Assembly: GCA_036346355.1 (NCBI GenBank) | Contig: CM070585.1 | Coordinates: 8,633,001-8,697,000 of the forward strand | Direction: 5' to 3' | Length of the DNA stretch: 64,000 nt | Source: Rhipidocladum racemiflorum | Lineage: Eukaryota > Streptophyta > Magnoliopsida > Poales > Poaceae | Shown here: positions 36,534 to 49,286 of the stretch, one piece after another | Layout: each line of letters begins with the position of its first letter | Numbering within the stretch: position 1 is the first letter of the stretch | The notes under the pieces: model-generated | Database searches by the model: none | Seen by the model: the letters and a program-made list of their open reading frames with translations, nothing else | What the model was told of the DNA's origin: nothing | Program-made: the position numbers and the translations under genes

Positions 36534-39500
36534 CAGGGTTAGACTTACCGTTTGAAGCATGAAATTCGAATGACTCTCGGTATCGATAATCGACGATTAT
36601 CGGTCGATTTGCGAGAAATATCGAACAAATGATATATTCAAAATCGTTTGAATTCAAACCGAAGAATTCTGGCAATGGATCGATTATCGGTCGATAAACT
36701 CGATTATCGGTCGATACTCAGAGATAATCGAGATATTCAGGAAGAAAATCGGCAGAGGTAAGAAAAGGTGAGAAAAATTGCAGGAAATTGCGAAAAATTG
36801 GGAAAAAATTGTAAAAATTTTTGTCATGATCTTTGCTGTATTTTAGACAATATCAAGTTGTCAATTAAGCATGTAGTAATAATATACAACAAACAACATT
36901 TTATTTCAGAACCATTAAAAACTAAAAGGTTCGACAAATTTATATTTCGATGGCATTCATTTCAATACACTTGGCATAGCTTCGTCATCCTTCCATTATC
37001 ACACATCTGTCATGCTGGACCTATATGAACAGTATATTAGTAAAAACATCAAGTTGCAATAAAATAAAACATACAAATAAAACATTACCTTCAGGACTAC
37101 GAGTAGTAATGTTGGGTGTACACTTGGTTCGCTATGTTGTACTCCTCTGTGGACATGAGTGCTAATCCTCGTGTAGCTAACAACTCCGCCTTGTATTCAT
37201 GCCAACTTTGCCTCGTCCATGGGCTAGTTGTTTCCCACTGTTGATACAACATGGTATAAAATGTTGGGTCTTGCCACTCGTAGACCCATTGGGTGGGAGG
37301 TTGTGTATGAGCATCTGAGAGGGCGTAGTTGTATTGGCCATATGAGCCATAACTCTCTTGTGTCTCGGCGATGCTATACGGGCTAGAGCTATCCTGCGGT
37401 GCATCACCGCTACGTCGATGCTCTCTTCCCTTCCCTGAAGTAGTTGTCCTCTGCGACTGGGGAGCGCCATGGTCCTTATCCTGTGTGGCATGAGTGAATT
37501 GGGACTCCCCTGTAAATTCTACGAGAGGTAGTTGTGGGGCACCGTCACCGGATTGACCGCCATGGCTGTCCGTCTTGGAGCTCTTGTCATTGGACTCTTG
37601 ATACGGCGGGCTCCGGACGGTCCTCAGGAGAGCTATCGGTCGAGTCATCACTCCCAACATCTGCATTTAGACCCTTCCCCTTTCCTTTGGAGAGAGCTTT
37701 CCTTTTTTCTTGCCCCCTTTTTGCTATTGTTTGGTGCTTTCTTTTTCCTGTGTGACTGGCACCCACTGTCTTCTCTGCCCATTCGGTGATGCATGCAGCC
37801 CCTGTGATCTTTCGTAATGCAATAGGGTCAAGTGGGTCTGTCACAAGGTGTGATGGGAGGGGGTGTCACTCTCTGTCTCCTCATCAAGTAAGGGGTCAGC
37901 ATTGGACCTTCCTTTCTCCATCCACTGTCTGATAGGATTTTCATTATCGCATAATGTAAGCTCCATAAGTCGCTGGAATGGATCATCATCATTTGTGGAC
38001 CTTTGACTTTCTTCAGCTTGGATTCGGAGCCGTAGATTGTAGTTAACATACACTAACTTATGAAGCTTCTTGCACGACAGACGATTACGAATTTTAGTAT
38101 GGATGAAGGCGAACGTGCTCCAATTGCGCTCGCATCCGCTAGAAGAAGCGCAATGGGAAACGAGCCGTTGAGCAAACTTCTGGAGCGTGGGTGTGTCCGA
38201 ACCAAACACACCCCACCAATGTGCTGCAAGGTAAGTACGAACAGAATGGTAAGTACGAGGAAAAAATACCAGTGGCATTACATTTAAGACATTACCGGGG
38301 GTTGTTTTGGAATCATGTGCCATTCGCTCAGCTAGAGTAGTCGTGAATGGTCCAACCTTCCTTCTGTATAGATCAGCTTCGTGAAGAGCGTCCACGGAGC
38401 TATCAGTACTATCACTAAGTGCTTGAAAAGCATCTCGGAGATCTGGCAAAAAGGTGTGGGTCGTGCCGTAAGCATAGTGAGTCCGAGGGTTCAATGCGGC
38501 AGCTGCACGTAGTCAAGAATACATATCAGTGTAAGTATGTGCAACAACAAGATATTGTGTGCAAGAGAAGCATGTATTACCAGCGTTCATGTAAGTGTCT
38601 CGCGTTAGGTCACCCATTCTTGGGTTCACGACGTTCATGTATAAGGTCAATGTAGATGGAGAGTCGTGAAACAAACTATCATATTCCTGTCGCACTATGT
38701 TGTATCTTAGAAGCACCTCACTCAATGTAGGTTTCCTGTCTTGATCGGCAAAACGCAAGAACGCGTACAATGGCTCCACAGATTTTACAACCGATTGAAG
38801 GTTGTCCCACCACTCCAAGCTCGACAGGCAAGAGTTCACAAACCTCCCCTCCACGGTATCAATAAAGCGCGATGATAGAAATTCCTCGGAGGCCATCCAT
38901 TGCAAGAATTTATCCTTGCGACGAAGGAAACTGTCCAAAAACATGTAATTTGTACCAAAGCGTGTAGCATTCCACTTTACCAATTCGCCCCCGATATGCT
39001 TCTTCATCATAGCATGAAGCTTTCCATGGTTGTACAGCCATCGAGAGATTCTCCTTGCATTGTCAATCATAGCGGCATGGTCAGGGAACTCCCCGATTTG
39101 CTTCAGCATCAAGTTAATCGTGTGGGCTACACAAGGCTGCCACACGATATTGCGATGCTCCCGTGCGATGAGTTTACATGCCTTCTTATAGTTTGCACCA
39201 TTATCTGTAACAATCTGCACAACATTTGCTGGACCTATCTCGTCCACCACTGCTCCAATTTCCTATAGCAACAAACAAAATGGAAACTCTCATTACATGA
39301 TGCGTACCTCAAATAGCTTTCATAAGAGGACGAACGAAACCAAGTACCTTGCGCAAGTACGAGGCATCCTGACTTAGGCCCGTTGCATCCACAGACTTGT
39401 GGAAGAACATTGTGCCATTGCAATATAACATGAAGTTGATAATACTCATGCGTGTTGGCCCAGTCCAAGAATCACACATGATGGTAACACCATACGTAGG

Positions 39501-41629
39501 CCATTCCAGCTTGAATTTTGCCATCTTTTGCCGTATGTCTGCTTCGTTGGCGTCTAAATATTGACCATCTATGTCTTTCCTAGTCGGCGACGGGACACCC
39601 TCACCTGCAAATATGAGCTATTAATCGCCTGCAAACAACTGAATAAAAATTTTAAAACTAACCTACCCCATTTTTGAGTTTCCCTGACGGCGCTAACGAA
39701 GTAGGGATTGTCTGCTTTCCTCCCAGCAATACCAGCCGTGTGGAAAAATTTGGCCCAAGCCGAGCCAATCGCTTGCTTCGCATTCCTCCCCTTCTGTGTC
39801 CAACTCCCAGTGTCAATCCTTGTTTGCACGGGGCCACGGGCTGTACCAAGGTTGTAATCCCTCACAGCTGGTCTTTCCCGTTGTGTGGAACTCCGAAGCA
39901 TCCTCGGCAACACACCTTCTCCCCCTCCTCTACCCCCCCTAGAGGTGCCGCTACCACCACCATGTTCGTACCTACCACCTGATCGACTAATAAATTCTGC
40001 CTCCGCTCTTGAGGCAGCCATGGCATGCTGGAGTTGGTCTTCCTCATCAGCATCACCCGTGTACTCTGAATATGCACTTCTCCTTGGCGGGGAATCTCTA
40101 GCTGCTGCTTCCTTTCTGAGCCTCTCGTCCCTCTTTTCCTTCCTCTTATCCTTCGTCTTATCTAAGTCGCGCTGAAAGTACTCGCGTACCTCCGCAGGAA
40201 CTTGATTGCAATGGATAACATTGGTACCACGTCCTGCCAAGTGATGCTTCAGGCGGGTTGAACCACCTCCTTTCTTCTCTTTGTGACAGTACTTACATCG
40301 AAATCCGGTCCCGATTTTATCACCATGCTCCCACACAACATCACCCTGCTCTGCCATCTGCTAATACAAAACAATAAGAATAACAGAACTACAGGCTAGA
40401 CTCCCACTCTCGTTTACAAGCCAACATCAGACTTGCAAAGATGTGTACCTACAGGCTACGGCAACAAATGACATCAACAGACTGAATCAACCTATCATGG
40501 GAGAAATGGGTACATGAAATCAACCTATCAACAGGATGAAACAACATATCAGGCTCTCGTTTATCTAATTTTTTTTACTGTAGCCAACCTAGGTCACTGA
40601 AATGGCAAGATAGATACCATATTCACTACAAATGGAATAAATTCATCATTTTACTACTACAAACATAACACTAAACTGCACGCACCTTGTGGCCTAGCTT
40701 GTGCACCGTGCACGCTAGCTAGTTGAAAAGATCCGGAGTAATGTTTTCAAAAACTTGAATTGTTAAATAATTGAAGCCAAAGTGAAGTGAACCGCATTTT
40801 GACGAAAGCTCGAATTGTTAAACAATTAAAACCAAAGTGAAGTGAAGTGAACCACATTGTTAAACACATCAGTACTTGACCCTTGGGGCAACTAAGGGTG
40901 CTTCCATCAACTTTTCATATTGTTAAACACATTGTTAAAACCAAAATGAAGTGAAATGAAGTGAACTACACTGTTAAACGCCATCGACAGACTAAACTAC
41001 TAACAGGCCATCGATTATCGCGAAAAAAATTCAATTATCGACAAATACCTGACGATTATCGACACATACCTTGCGATTTTCGCTAGCTCTCTGTCGCTTT
41101 GCTCCAAGATCGATTATCGATCGATAATCGCGCTTTGCCGTTCGATTATCGCGGCGGCGGCGGCGATACGGCGCCTACGGTGGCCGGATCTGGCAACGCT
41201 CGGTGCCAGCAGCAGGGGGAAAGTATGGGCATCGGCGCAGCAATGATTGTGTCCGATTCTCAGTGGCTGAATGCGTTAAATACATCCCAAAAGTTATTGG
41301 GCTGGACCGGGCTTCTTGGCCCAAAGACAATAGGCCTCAGCCCAACACTGTTTTGTGAATATTTTTTTCATTTTCAATTCTATATATTCGGTTTTGACTC
41401 AAAAACATATCATAAATTCGGTTTTTTGAAATTTTTTGCTGTAATACATCATAAAGCTATTAATTCTATTTTTAGAGATTTTTTTGTATAAATTTTTCCA
41501 AATTTTATAAATTTTTTAAATTTGAACTTCATTTCGAACGGTATCCCGCACGGTATTGAATTGCGTTGCGTCTCGATAAGCGCGATTTTCATGATAATCG
41601 TCGATTACCGTTCGGCATTTGTAACCCTG
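36534..41629 (-). mobile_element. Nearly complete autonomous hAT transposon
   Basis: It begins CAGGGTTAGACTTACCG and ends TTTGTAACCCTG; the terminal 8 bp CAGGGTTA are inverted repeats. The exact 8-bp duplication CCAACAAC lies on both sides (36526-36533 and 41630-41637). The 5096-bp element contains one transposase gene on the minus strand. Both subterminal zones (36570-36740 and 41000-41160, plus 41595-41610) hold many copies of CGATTATCG or its complement, the likely transposase-binding sites. The exact duplication and largely open transposase point to a fairly recent insertion. Confidence 0.93.
37097..40357 (-). CDS. hAT transposase (BED finger, DUF659, hAT dimerisation domain), C-terminal tail frameshifted
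   Basis: The transposase cuts and inserts the element by binding its termini. Five exons on the minus strand join in frame with GT/AG introns: 40357-39667, 39604-39348, 39262-38581, 38502-38296 and from 38223 down. Exon 1 encodes a BED-type zinc finger (C21, C24, H38/H39, C50; core CKYCHKEKKGGGSTRLKHHL) and a basic, glycine-rich linker. Exons 2-3 carry the DUF659 catalytic region (IMCDSWTGP, DGQYLDANEADI, VTDNGANYKKAC, QPCVAHTINLML). Exon 5 carries the C-terminal hAT dimerisation domain (SSSGCERNWSTFAFIHTKIRNRL). After that domain the frame ends at 37841, but the expected tail continues in another frame (about 37845-37600) and then in the first frame again to 37097. Two compensating small indels, or an unrecognised intron, are therefore present; one shift maps to a C-rich run near 37855. 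All recognised domains are upstream of the shifts. Confidence 0.85.
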
Positions 41630-41733
41630 CCAACAACAACTGGAATAGCAGTGTAGCACCTACACAAAATGCAAAAGAAATATTCAACCATTGCCAATTC
41701 ATCTATTAAAAAGGAAAAGATTTGAGAGAAGTA

Positions 41734-42114
41734 GGGGGCATATCCTGTGCAATCAACACTTTGGTGCAATCATCGTGCAATCAAACTAAAAAAAGTTTCA
41801 AAAAATTCTGAAAAAAATCATGGATATACATATCAACTTACTCCATCTACTTATAAAATTTCATGATCAAATTCGTCTTATGCTAGAAGTTACAAAAAAG
41901 ACAAATTTGGGATGCATTTGAACTGTAAAAGTTTGTCAGAAATTTGTCTTTTTTGTAACTTTTAGCATAGGACGAATTTGATCATGAAATTTTATAAGTA
42001 GATGGAGTAAGTTGATATGTACATCCATGATTTTTTTCAGAATTTTTTGAAACTTTTTTTAGTTTGATTGCACGATGATTGCACCAAAGTGTTGATTGCA
42101 CAGGATATGCCCCC
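41734..42114. mobile_element. Near-perfect foldback element (Mutator-type MITE)
   Basis: Two arms of about 165-170 bp (41734-41902 and 41945-42114) are almost exact reverse complements, separated by a loop of about 40 bp. The ends are GGGGGCATATCC and GGATATGCCCCC. The exact 9-bp duplication AGAGAAGTA lies on both sides (41725-41733 and 42115-42123), which is the Mutator-superfamily length. No coding sequence is present. Confidence 0.9.
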
Positions 42115-42123
42115 AGAGAAGTA

Positions 42124-42800
42124 TCGATGACATGTGAGAATGAATACTCACCTGTGAAGAGCGTTACGAGTCGGGTGAGCATAGTTGTTAGCGATTGGTT
42201 GGTTCTTGTTTTCCTTTCTTTGCTGCCGCTGCGCCGGCTTGAGAGTATCAGTATACTTGTTTTACTACTGTAAATTTTTGTTTTACTTTGTCACCTGTAG
42301 AGAAGTGTATAAGTGATCAATAGTGATGTTTAGTTTTGTAAAGGGAACAATAGGTGGGATAGATGCTATAGTGTTGTCAGTTGTGTATGTAAATGGTTTG
42401 GATCAAGATCCAAGCTTTTATTTGGGTCCGAATTGGATATAATCTTTTTAGTTTTGGATTTGGATTGGATTAGATCAAATAAATAAAATTTTGGGTTTAG
42501 ATCAGGCTTATGCTAGACTTTGGTCTATTAGCACCCTAACCTGGGCCTTCATCCATCGTTTCTACACTCTCAGCCCGTCTGCCGGCCTGCTCCTAAGAGA
42601 GTAAACGCTTTTTTTTTTCTCTCAACAAGCAGGTAGCCGGAGGACCAGCATTAGAATTTAGAACCAACAAGGATACCATCCAAATTAGCTCAAACTTAAA
42701 GATAGAGTTTAAGATTAAAAATTCGGGTAAAACAAAATTTTGTCGCAGGTTACAGATTGAGAATTTGTTAGCACATTCTTACACCAAACTATTTAAACCA
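42124..42800. other. Intergenic DNA
   Basis: Nothing coding is recognised. The stretch 42395-42530 contains repeated TTGGAT and GATCAA phrases. Confidence 0.4.
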
Positions 42801-43729
42801 AAAATATATTGAAGCACTCTACTCATGGTAAAGCAACACCAGTTAGTCCACCCATGATTGTTAGGATATTGAATATAGAGAAAGATCTATATAGTACTCG
42901 ATGAGAATACGAGGATGTATTCTCGACGAGAATATGAGGGTCTATTGGGGCCGGAGACTCCATATTTGAGTACTATTGTTGTACTTCTATACCATGCTAA
43001 TTTTACTAGGTCTAACATTGCTTTTGCAGTGAATTGCTTGGTAAGATATTTGCCTTAGCCCACGAAGAAGCATTTGACTGTAATTAAACGCATTCTTAAG
43101 TACCTAAAAGGTAGCGTGGATCTTGGACTGTTTAACCAAAATATCAAGATATCAAAATAAATGGTTACTCTGATATTGACTATTTCTCTTGTCACCATAA
43201 TCCCATATCTCAGACAGCATATGTCTTTCTAAGCGAACGAATTGTGATTTCTTGGAAATAAATGAATCAGACAATAGTTACTATGTCAACTAATCATTCC
43301 AAAATAATTGCGCTAAATGAGACAGTTACGAGTGCATTTGGTTTAGAATATTTATTCATTGTATTCAAGAGTCATATAGTGTAGAGGTGGATAAAATCCC
43401 TATGATTATCAATGAGGATGATGCAAACAAAGCTATGTCAACTTCCACGTTTGAAAAGCATATGAAAGTCTCCAGGGGGCGAGGGGAGGGGGGGTGTATT
43501 TGAACTTCATATATGATCATCTTTGTGATGATATGTTGTACTCTTTCTCTCTCAATTGAGTTTTGTCCCACTCAGTTTTCTTACTTGAAGATTTTTAATG
43601 AGGCAACATATGCTATAGCATAAGACACATGAGCTTTGTACTCTTTTCTCGTATCTATTTTTTTTCACTAGGTTTTCAGAAGGAATAATGAGGCACGAGC
43701 ATGGCATTGAACAAGTGTCTAAGAGGGAG
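42800..43729 (+). pseudogene. Copia pol remnant (RNase H end) upstream of an LTR
   Basis: The + strand, read with frame changes and stops, resembles the copia reverse-transcriptase/RNase H end: a segment like GYSDIDYFSCHHNPISQTAYVF, an ISW phrase, and a downstream run equivalent to the usual E-Y-x-A...E region. It ends at a purine tract (AAGAGGGAG, 43721-43729) directly before an LTR start. The element's left part and 5' LTR are missing. Confidence 0.7.
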
Positions 43730-44012
43730 TGTTGGAGAATATTCTATTTCATATATGTGCCAACTCCTAAGCAGACTCATATGAGCTTCCTAATTATGAC
43801 TCAGTCTCAGTAGATTATTCTAGGATTTAGCTTTTTTCTCCCGGAAGAAAAATCCTTTCCTTTCCCATATATAACTGGGGCATAAGAGCGTTTTGTACAC
43901 ACAAGAAAATATCAATAAAGAGGAGAGAGTTGTAGATCTATATCTTGTGTCTCTATTCTAATATCGTATTTATGTGATCTTGATTGATCAATAACGACCA
44001 TGATACATAACA
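43730..44012 (+). repeat. 3' LTR of a truncated copia element
   Basis: It starts TGTTGGAGAAT after the polypurine tract and ends ATACATAACA. Near 43910 it contains AATATCAATAAAGAGGAGAG, the usual downstream part of small copia LTRs. Length 283 bp. No partner LTR lies in the window. Confidence 0.75.
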
Positions 44013-44179
44013 TTTTTTTTACTATATTTCTTTTTTTCTAATAGCATCCAACAACCGCTATAGTTTAATTAAGGTCTACCAAATTAAGGGATATGTGTTT
44101 TTTTTTTAATTTCTAGTCTATTTCTATTTTTCTTAGTAGCTATAGAAGACATGTCGCGAGCTTTCAGTATAGAAAAAAG

Positions 44180-44727
44180 TCCATATAACATCTCAGACTT
44201 TCTTGAAAGTCCATCTAGCATTCCAAACTATGAAACCAGACTTATGACCCCATGAACTTTGCAATACAACTCAAATAACATTATGACCCGGTTTCACATG
44301 GTACTATTGCCCGTGTAGCACGATGAATGGATGGTCTTACCATGATAAGTGAATGGTAATATCACGTGGGATAACACCTAGACAAGTGGACCCATAAGGG
44401 CTTCTCTCCCATATCAAAAAAGGGAGGGAGGGAGGGAGCTACAAGGGTGACGATCATGGAAGTGCGGTCAGAGTATGATGAGGAGAAGCCTTTGTTAACC
44501 CCACCTATCATTGGCTTAACTTGGTCAGCGCGTCATCCTACTTTGCAAAACCACCTATTTATTGTACCACATGGGCAATATCATCAATAAAATCGGGTCA
44601 AAGTGTTATTTGAACAATTGAACTGGATTGTAAGGTTCGAGAAAAAAGGGTCAAATGTCTGGTTTCATAGTTTGAAATGCTATATAAACTTTCGAGTAAA
44701 GTTCCGTGTGTTGTATGAGATTCTTTC
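44180..44727. mobile_element. MITE with long inverted repeats (copy A, downstream of HSFB1)
   Basis: The left arm GCATTCCAAACTATGAAACCAGA and right arm TCTGGTTTCATAGTTTGAAATGC are inverted, and the similarity extends outward over about 65 bp. The interior matches 50508-51003 in order and orientation (AACTTGGTCAGCGCGTCAT, GTTATTTGAA and others). The target duplication is not clear, so the superfamily is not assigned. Confidence 0.75.
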
Positions 44728-45229
44728 ATAAATAGATTACGAGAAGATTCTCACACGGAAAAGAGAAGTGTAATGATTCTTGCACATAGAAAATAAATAG
44801 GGGGAAAACAAACCAGTCTGTATTTCACGATAAAAACTTCCAATTACCATGTATACCTCAACAAGGTGAAGCTTCACACCCCGTCGGATTTAGTACTACC
44901 ACTAAGTCTTCAGTGTCCAAAGTCCAAACCTTTGTGTGTTGAATTGGATCAGTACGCAGCAAGAGCCAGCTGCCTCGCTTCGATCAGCATGAGCTCCTCC
45001 TACTCTTCTTCCAATCCTCCTACTACTTCTCTAGCATTCCTCAATCAATTCTTAGACGCCTTCTTTGCTGTCCTTAATTTGTTTTGCTTAATTTTGCCTA
45101 AGTACAAGGTTGATCCAACCATCCTTGCCATCAACCTCGCGATGCATGCACGCGTACAATGAGCACGCGTGCGCACTGGGCAGCCGGCCCGCCGGTCAGG
45201 TCGCGGCCGCGGCGCGCCAGTTGCGGAAC

Positions 45230-48200
45230 CTAGTTCTCGCCGCCGCACCGCGCCGGCCCCGAGGACGGCACGCCGACCCACGGCTCGCTGATCCTGATCA
45301 TTTTGATCGGCCTCTCGCTGGCCGCGGCGTCCTCGCACCGCACCCGCTTCCTCGTGGCGTCCTTGAGGAGGACCCCGAACAGCTTCACGCTCTTCTCCTC
45401 GCACCCGTGCTGCTCTTGGTCCGCCGCGCGAAGCTGCTCACTGCCGAGCGCGGCTCGCATGTCCTCCTGCATCAGCAGCCGGAGGTCGAGCTGCCGGACA
45501 TCGAGGAAGCGCGAGAGGAAGCCCAGGAGCTCCTCGCAGTGCCGCCGCGCCTGCGCCAGCTCCGCGATCAGCGCGTGGTTGTCCTTCTTGAGCTGTTCGT
45601 TCTCGCTGGTGAGGTCCGGACGCGTCGGCGAGGACGCCGAGGAGGAGCTGTGGTCGTTGCCGGCGCCGGACGTGGTGGCCGACGCGGGAGGCAGTGGGGG
45701 CAGTAGTGGCTGTGGGAACGCGACGTTTACGCCGCTGCCGCAGGATTTGGAGGACTGGGGCGTCGTCGTCTTGCGGCGACGGATGCCGGAGAGGAGGCCT
45801 TGTTCGCCTCGCCGGAAGTTCTCGTTCGCGAACTCCCACCGATCCGGCACCACCTTCCGGAAACCCTGGATGAATAGTCGCCATCGCACATTAGTACTCC
45901 AAGTAGTGACCATGACTGGGAAATTAAGGGGGAAAATTTCTTTTTTCTTGCGACCAATGTACATCAATCTCCTATTCATTGATATCGATGTGCACATCTT
46001 TACTTATATATAAATATAAGTTAGTAGCAGTCGTTGTTCTCTCTTCTCATTGCTAAGAAAATCAGCACATCGATATATAGACCGTGCGATAAAAAAGAAA
46101 CAAATTGTATCTCTCTTTCTGCTCATACCTGCTCCCCATGGTCAGGCCAGTACCCACTTCTTCCTCCCCTTAGCAATTCAAGAGTGCAATTTTTATTTTT
46201 GTAAACACGTAACTAGTTTCATGAAATTTGGTCCTAGTTCCTTTTCATCTGCCAAAAAAACATATTTAAGCAACGAGAGGTGCTTCTATGTTTTTTTTAA
46301 CAAAAATTGCACAAATATTAAAGCATGAATGAATGGTACATGGTGATCACTTACCCCTTTGTTTGCTTTAAGATTTGTATCATTTATAGTAAGAGGAAAA
46401 GCATAGAACCACGGCTCACAACGGGTTGACTGATTTCGGTGTTAATTCTTTTGTTTCTTTTTTTTTAAAAAAAAGGAGGAAAGATTTAACTCAACGATTC
46501 CGTTGAATTTCAGACCAGATCATATTCACGCCAAGCCCATAGACCTATTAGTCGCTGATAATAAATAAAATCTTCATGTAAAAACCTCTTAGGCGTTCAC
46601 ATCCATATCGCCCCTCTTTTAATTAGAACAGTTCAAAGATTACAAGGACCAGTACTTTTAGATTAAGCCAGCTAGCTGTTGGTGACTTGGTGTGAAGCTT
46701 CGACTACTGGCACTGGACATGTCACCATGTCATGCACCAAACTCCTGTGACTTTTGAGCCAACGAAGGAATATAATCACACACGCATGTTCTACCGAAGA
46801 AATTCTCCATCTCCCCACAGACACAATTAAAAGGCAAACAAAGACTAGTTCGGCGAAGCACCGAGCGAACTTTAATTTGCTTTCACGGAACGTACTGTTT
46901 GCTTCCATTTCTTGCGTGTTGCTACGTGTCCACTGCCAAAGATCTTGGGCAAATCCAAAGAAGATTTTGCCGTCTGCTCGTCACATAATATTTCTAGGTC
47001 GACGCAAAACGAACCATTTCTAGTATTTATTGAGTTGCATGCACCAGTCAGTTCATCCAAAAGCTTAAGCTGATGAGGAAAGACGGGCAATTCACTTATA
47101 CTTCAACACTCCTCTCACGTGTAGGCAATTCACTTATCCTTCTTCCTTTTTTTTTCCCAAGCACACAGCAAAGGCAAGTACTATATGTGGATGTCCGCAT
47201 CCATGGTACGTGTCACTAATTTCCATCGTTTCTCAACGCTAAGATGATAAGCATGCTGCTAATCCAAAGGGCCAGAGTTGTGGTTTCACTCATGGCCCAT
47301 TCTAGAGTTGTGGTTTCTCTCTTTCTTTTTGGCACAATAGTTGTAGCGTGCATGGTTTCAATTTGTAAAACATCGATTTACCAGCGAGAGCTGGACGAAA
47401 CAAAACTCATGACAGAATAACCGGCCATGTAGTCGAAAAGGAAAAAGGAAAGAAACAACAACAGCAGAAGGGGCGGCCTCTCTTTTCAAAAAAGACAAAA
47501 AAAATGGTCATTCTCTGTCTCTTTCCCCTGCCTTTCTTAAAGCATCTACGGTCCATCATTTAAAACCGATAAGCATGCTTTGCGTGGGAAACTGTTGGTG
47601 GATTATTGACTTACGTACGAGACACACACACACGTAGCTAATTTTGTAGTAGTCTATCGTCCCAAAGCTGGGTCAGCACAGGACACAGATTTTATGGTCG
47701 CGCAACACGACAAGAAGCCCCAGGTAGCTCCATTTCTACGTTTTAGGTCGACCAAAAAGGGCTTCGAGGCTATCATCTTCTTCTTCGTTGCCCGGTCGCA
47801 AATCAAGATTAATGTCCAACAAACAGCTAATTAGCTTAGCTAGCTCGAGATGTTCCATTCATTATTTCAGTTGAGAAGTAGTACTCCATACAGCGCCGAT
47901 CGAAGGTCGAAACGGCTCTAGACAAAGACCCCACCACGAACAGTGAAAACATGTAGGTGGGCATAAACTTCTGGGTGCAGCTAAGCTACTAGATCATTCT
48001 AGAACGAGCTAGCTAGCTGAGCCAACAAATCAAACATATTTACCAACAATATCATTCTAGGGCACATGCCTTAGCTAGGTGAGAGTAAATTTTGCCCATC
48101 AACAGTAAGCACGGTACTAATGACTAGTACTGAGGACATGTACTCAATGCGTGATCACGCTGCCGTGCCGTGTGGACAAGAAGAAGCAAGGCACGAGTAG

Positions 48201-49171
48201 ATCATTCCACGGACACGTCAGGGACCGTGTCTGGAAACCGTCGCGCGTATCTCTTTGCAGTACAAGGCTCGGTCCCTAGCTGACTAGCTAGGCACCCTAG
48301 CCACCCAGTTCTGGATTAGCAGCTAGCTAGCGCTCGACTGCCAACTATGCCAATTAATTGCAGAATCAACAAACACCTCACAGTCGGGTGAGCTGAAACT
48401 GTTTACAAATCTAGTCTTTTTTATTAAAAAAATAATCCTTTTCTAAAATTTTTACAAAACAAATCCCTCATACACCACAAAAGGATAAAAATAAAACCTT
48501 AACACCTTCACACCAAGGACCACGGGAGACCCAAAAGCTGTCCTACGGAATCACAGGCAACGCGGGAGACGGTGTCGAGCGCGGCACCAACCGACTTACC
48601 GCGCTTTAACCGCGGAAGATAGTTGCCATGCTCTAAGACGTAGGAAGGAGCCGTATCGTGTGCGAGAGGACTTTTCACGACCTCTAAGGTTCTGTAGCAC
48701 GAGAGGAAACTAGCTAGTCTTGCAACATATTTAGGAGGAAGCCATTTTTTGTAGAAAAAAAATTGAAAGAGGGGACCAAGAACTCGGAGGAACAAAAACT
48801 GATAGTAAATCGACGATTAATTCAACACATACGAAGTTGCGTACGCTACGCGGATGATGTAACAGACTAACGGTAGGTCGATGTGAAAGAGGAGATCGGA
48901 GAGAATTAATACGTACGTAGGTGTTGAGCTGGCGGACGAAGGAGGAGAAGTTGCAGTGCTTGAAGTGGAACGGGAGGAGGTCGCGGGCGAACTCCACTGG
49001 CTTCCACACCACGAACGAGCGCCCCTTCTCCCCCCACGAGATCACCTCGTCCGTCGCGCGCTCCTCTACCATCTGGTGCGTCTTCGTCAGGAACGGCGCC
49101 GGCCCGCTGCCTCCCCTCCCACCACCACCCTTCTGCTGCTGCTGCTGCGCCGCCGCCGCCGCCCCAGCCAT
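45230..49171 (-). CDS. HSFB1: Heat-stress transcription factor, class B (HSFB1 type)
   Basis: Class B HSFs bind heat-shock elements and act mainly as repressors or co-regulators of heat and defence genes in the nucleus. Two exons, 49171-48917 and 45865-45230, join in phase 0 at the conserved HSF position, after QLNTY and before GFRKVV, across a 3051-bp GT/AG intron. The product has 296 residues. The DNA-binding domain spans about 24-117 (APFLTKTHQMVEE, SFVVWKPVEFARDLLP, HCNFSSFVRQLNTY, GFRKVVPDRWEFANENF). A leucine-rich oligomerisation region follows (about 168-217). A basic cluster RKRVRCE (257-263) is a likely nuclear signal. KLFGV (246-250) is the class B repressor tetrapeptide LFGV with its lysine. 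The protein agrees closely with rice HSFB1 (302 residues, from memory). An upstream ORF precedes it at 49397-49287. The gene appears intact. Confidence 0.93.
45866..48916 (-). other. Single 3-kb intron of HSFB1
   Basis: The donor is TAC|GTACGT (48916) and the acceptor TTCATCCAG|GG (45866). Nothing coding is recognised inside. A short direct repeat (GGCAATTCACTTAT, near 47088 and 47127) and a GC-richer block at 48530-48720, possibly an inserted repeat fragment, are visible. GCTAGCTAGC runs occur near 48010 and 48310. Confidence 0.7.
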
Positions 49172-49286
49172 CTCACAAATTCGATCACCTACAGCTAGCT
49201 AGCTATCTCTCTCTACGTACTCACTCACTGATCACTTGTACTGTATATATATATGTATAGCTGTGTTGTAATAAGGAGCTAGCTAG

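Noticed and set aside
45303..46013. Plus-strand frame of 236 codons
   Set aside because: It is the antisense shadow of HSFB1 exon 2.
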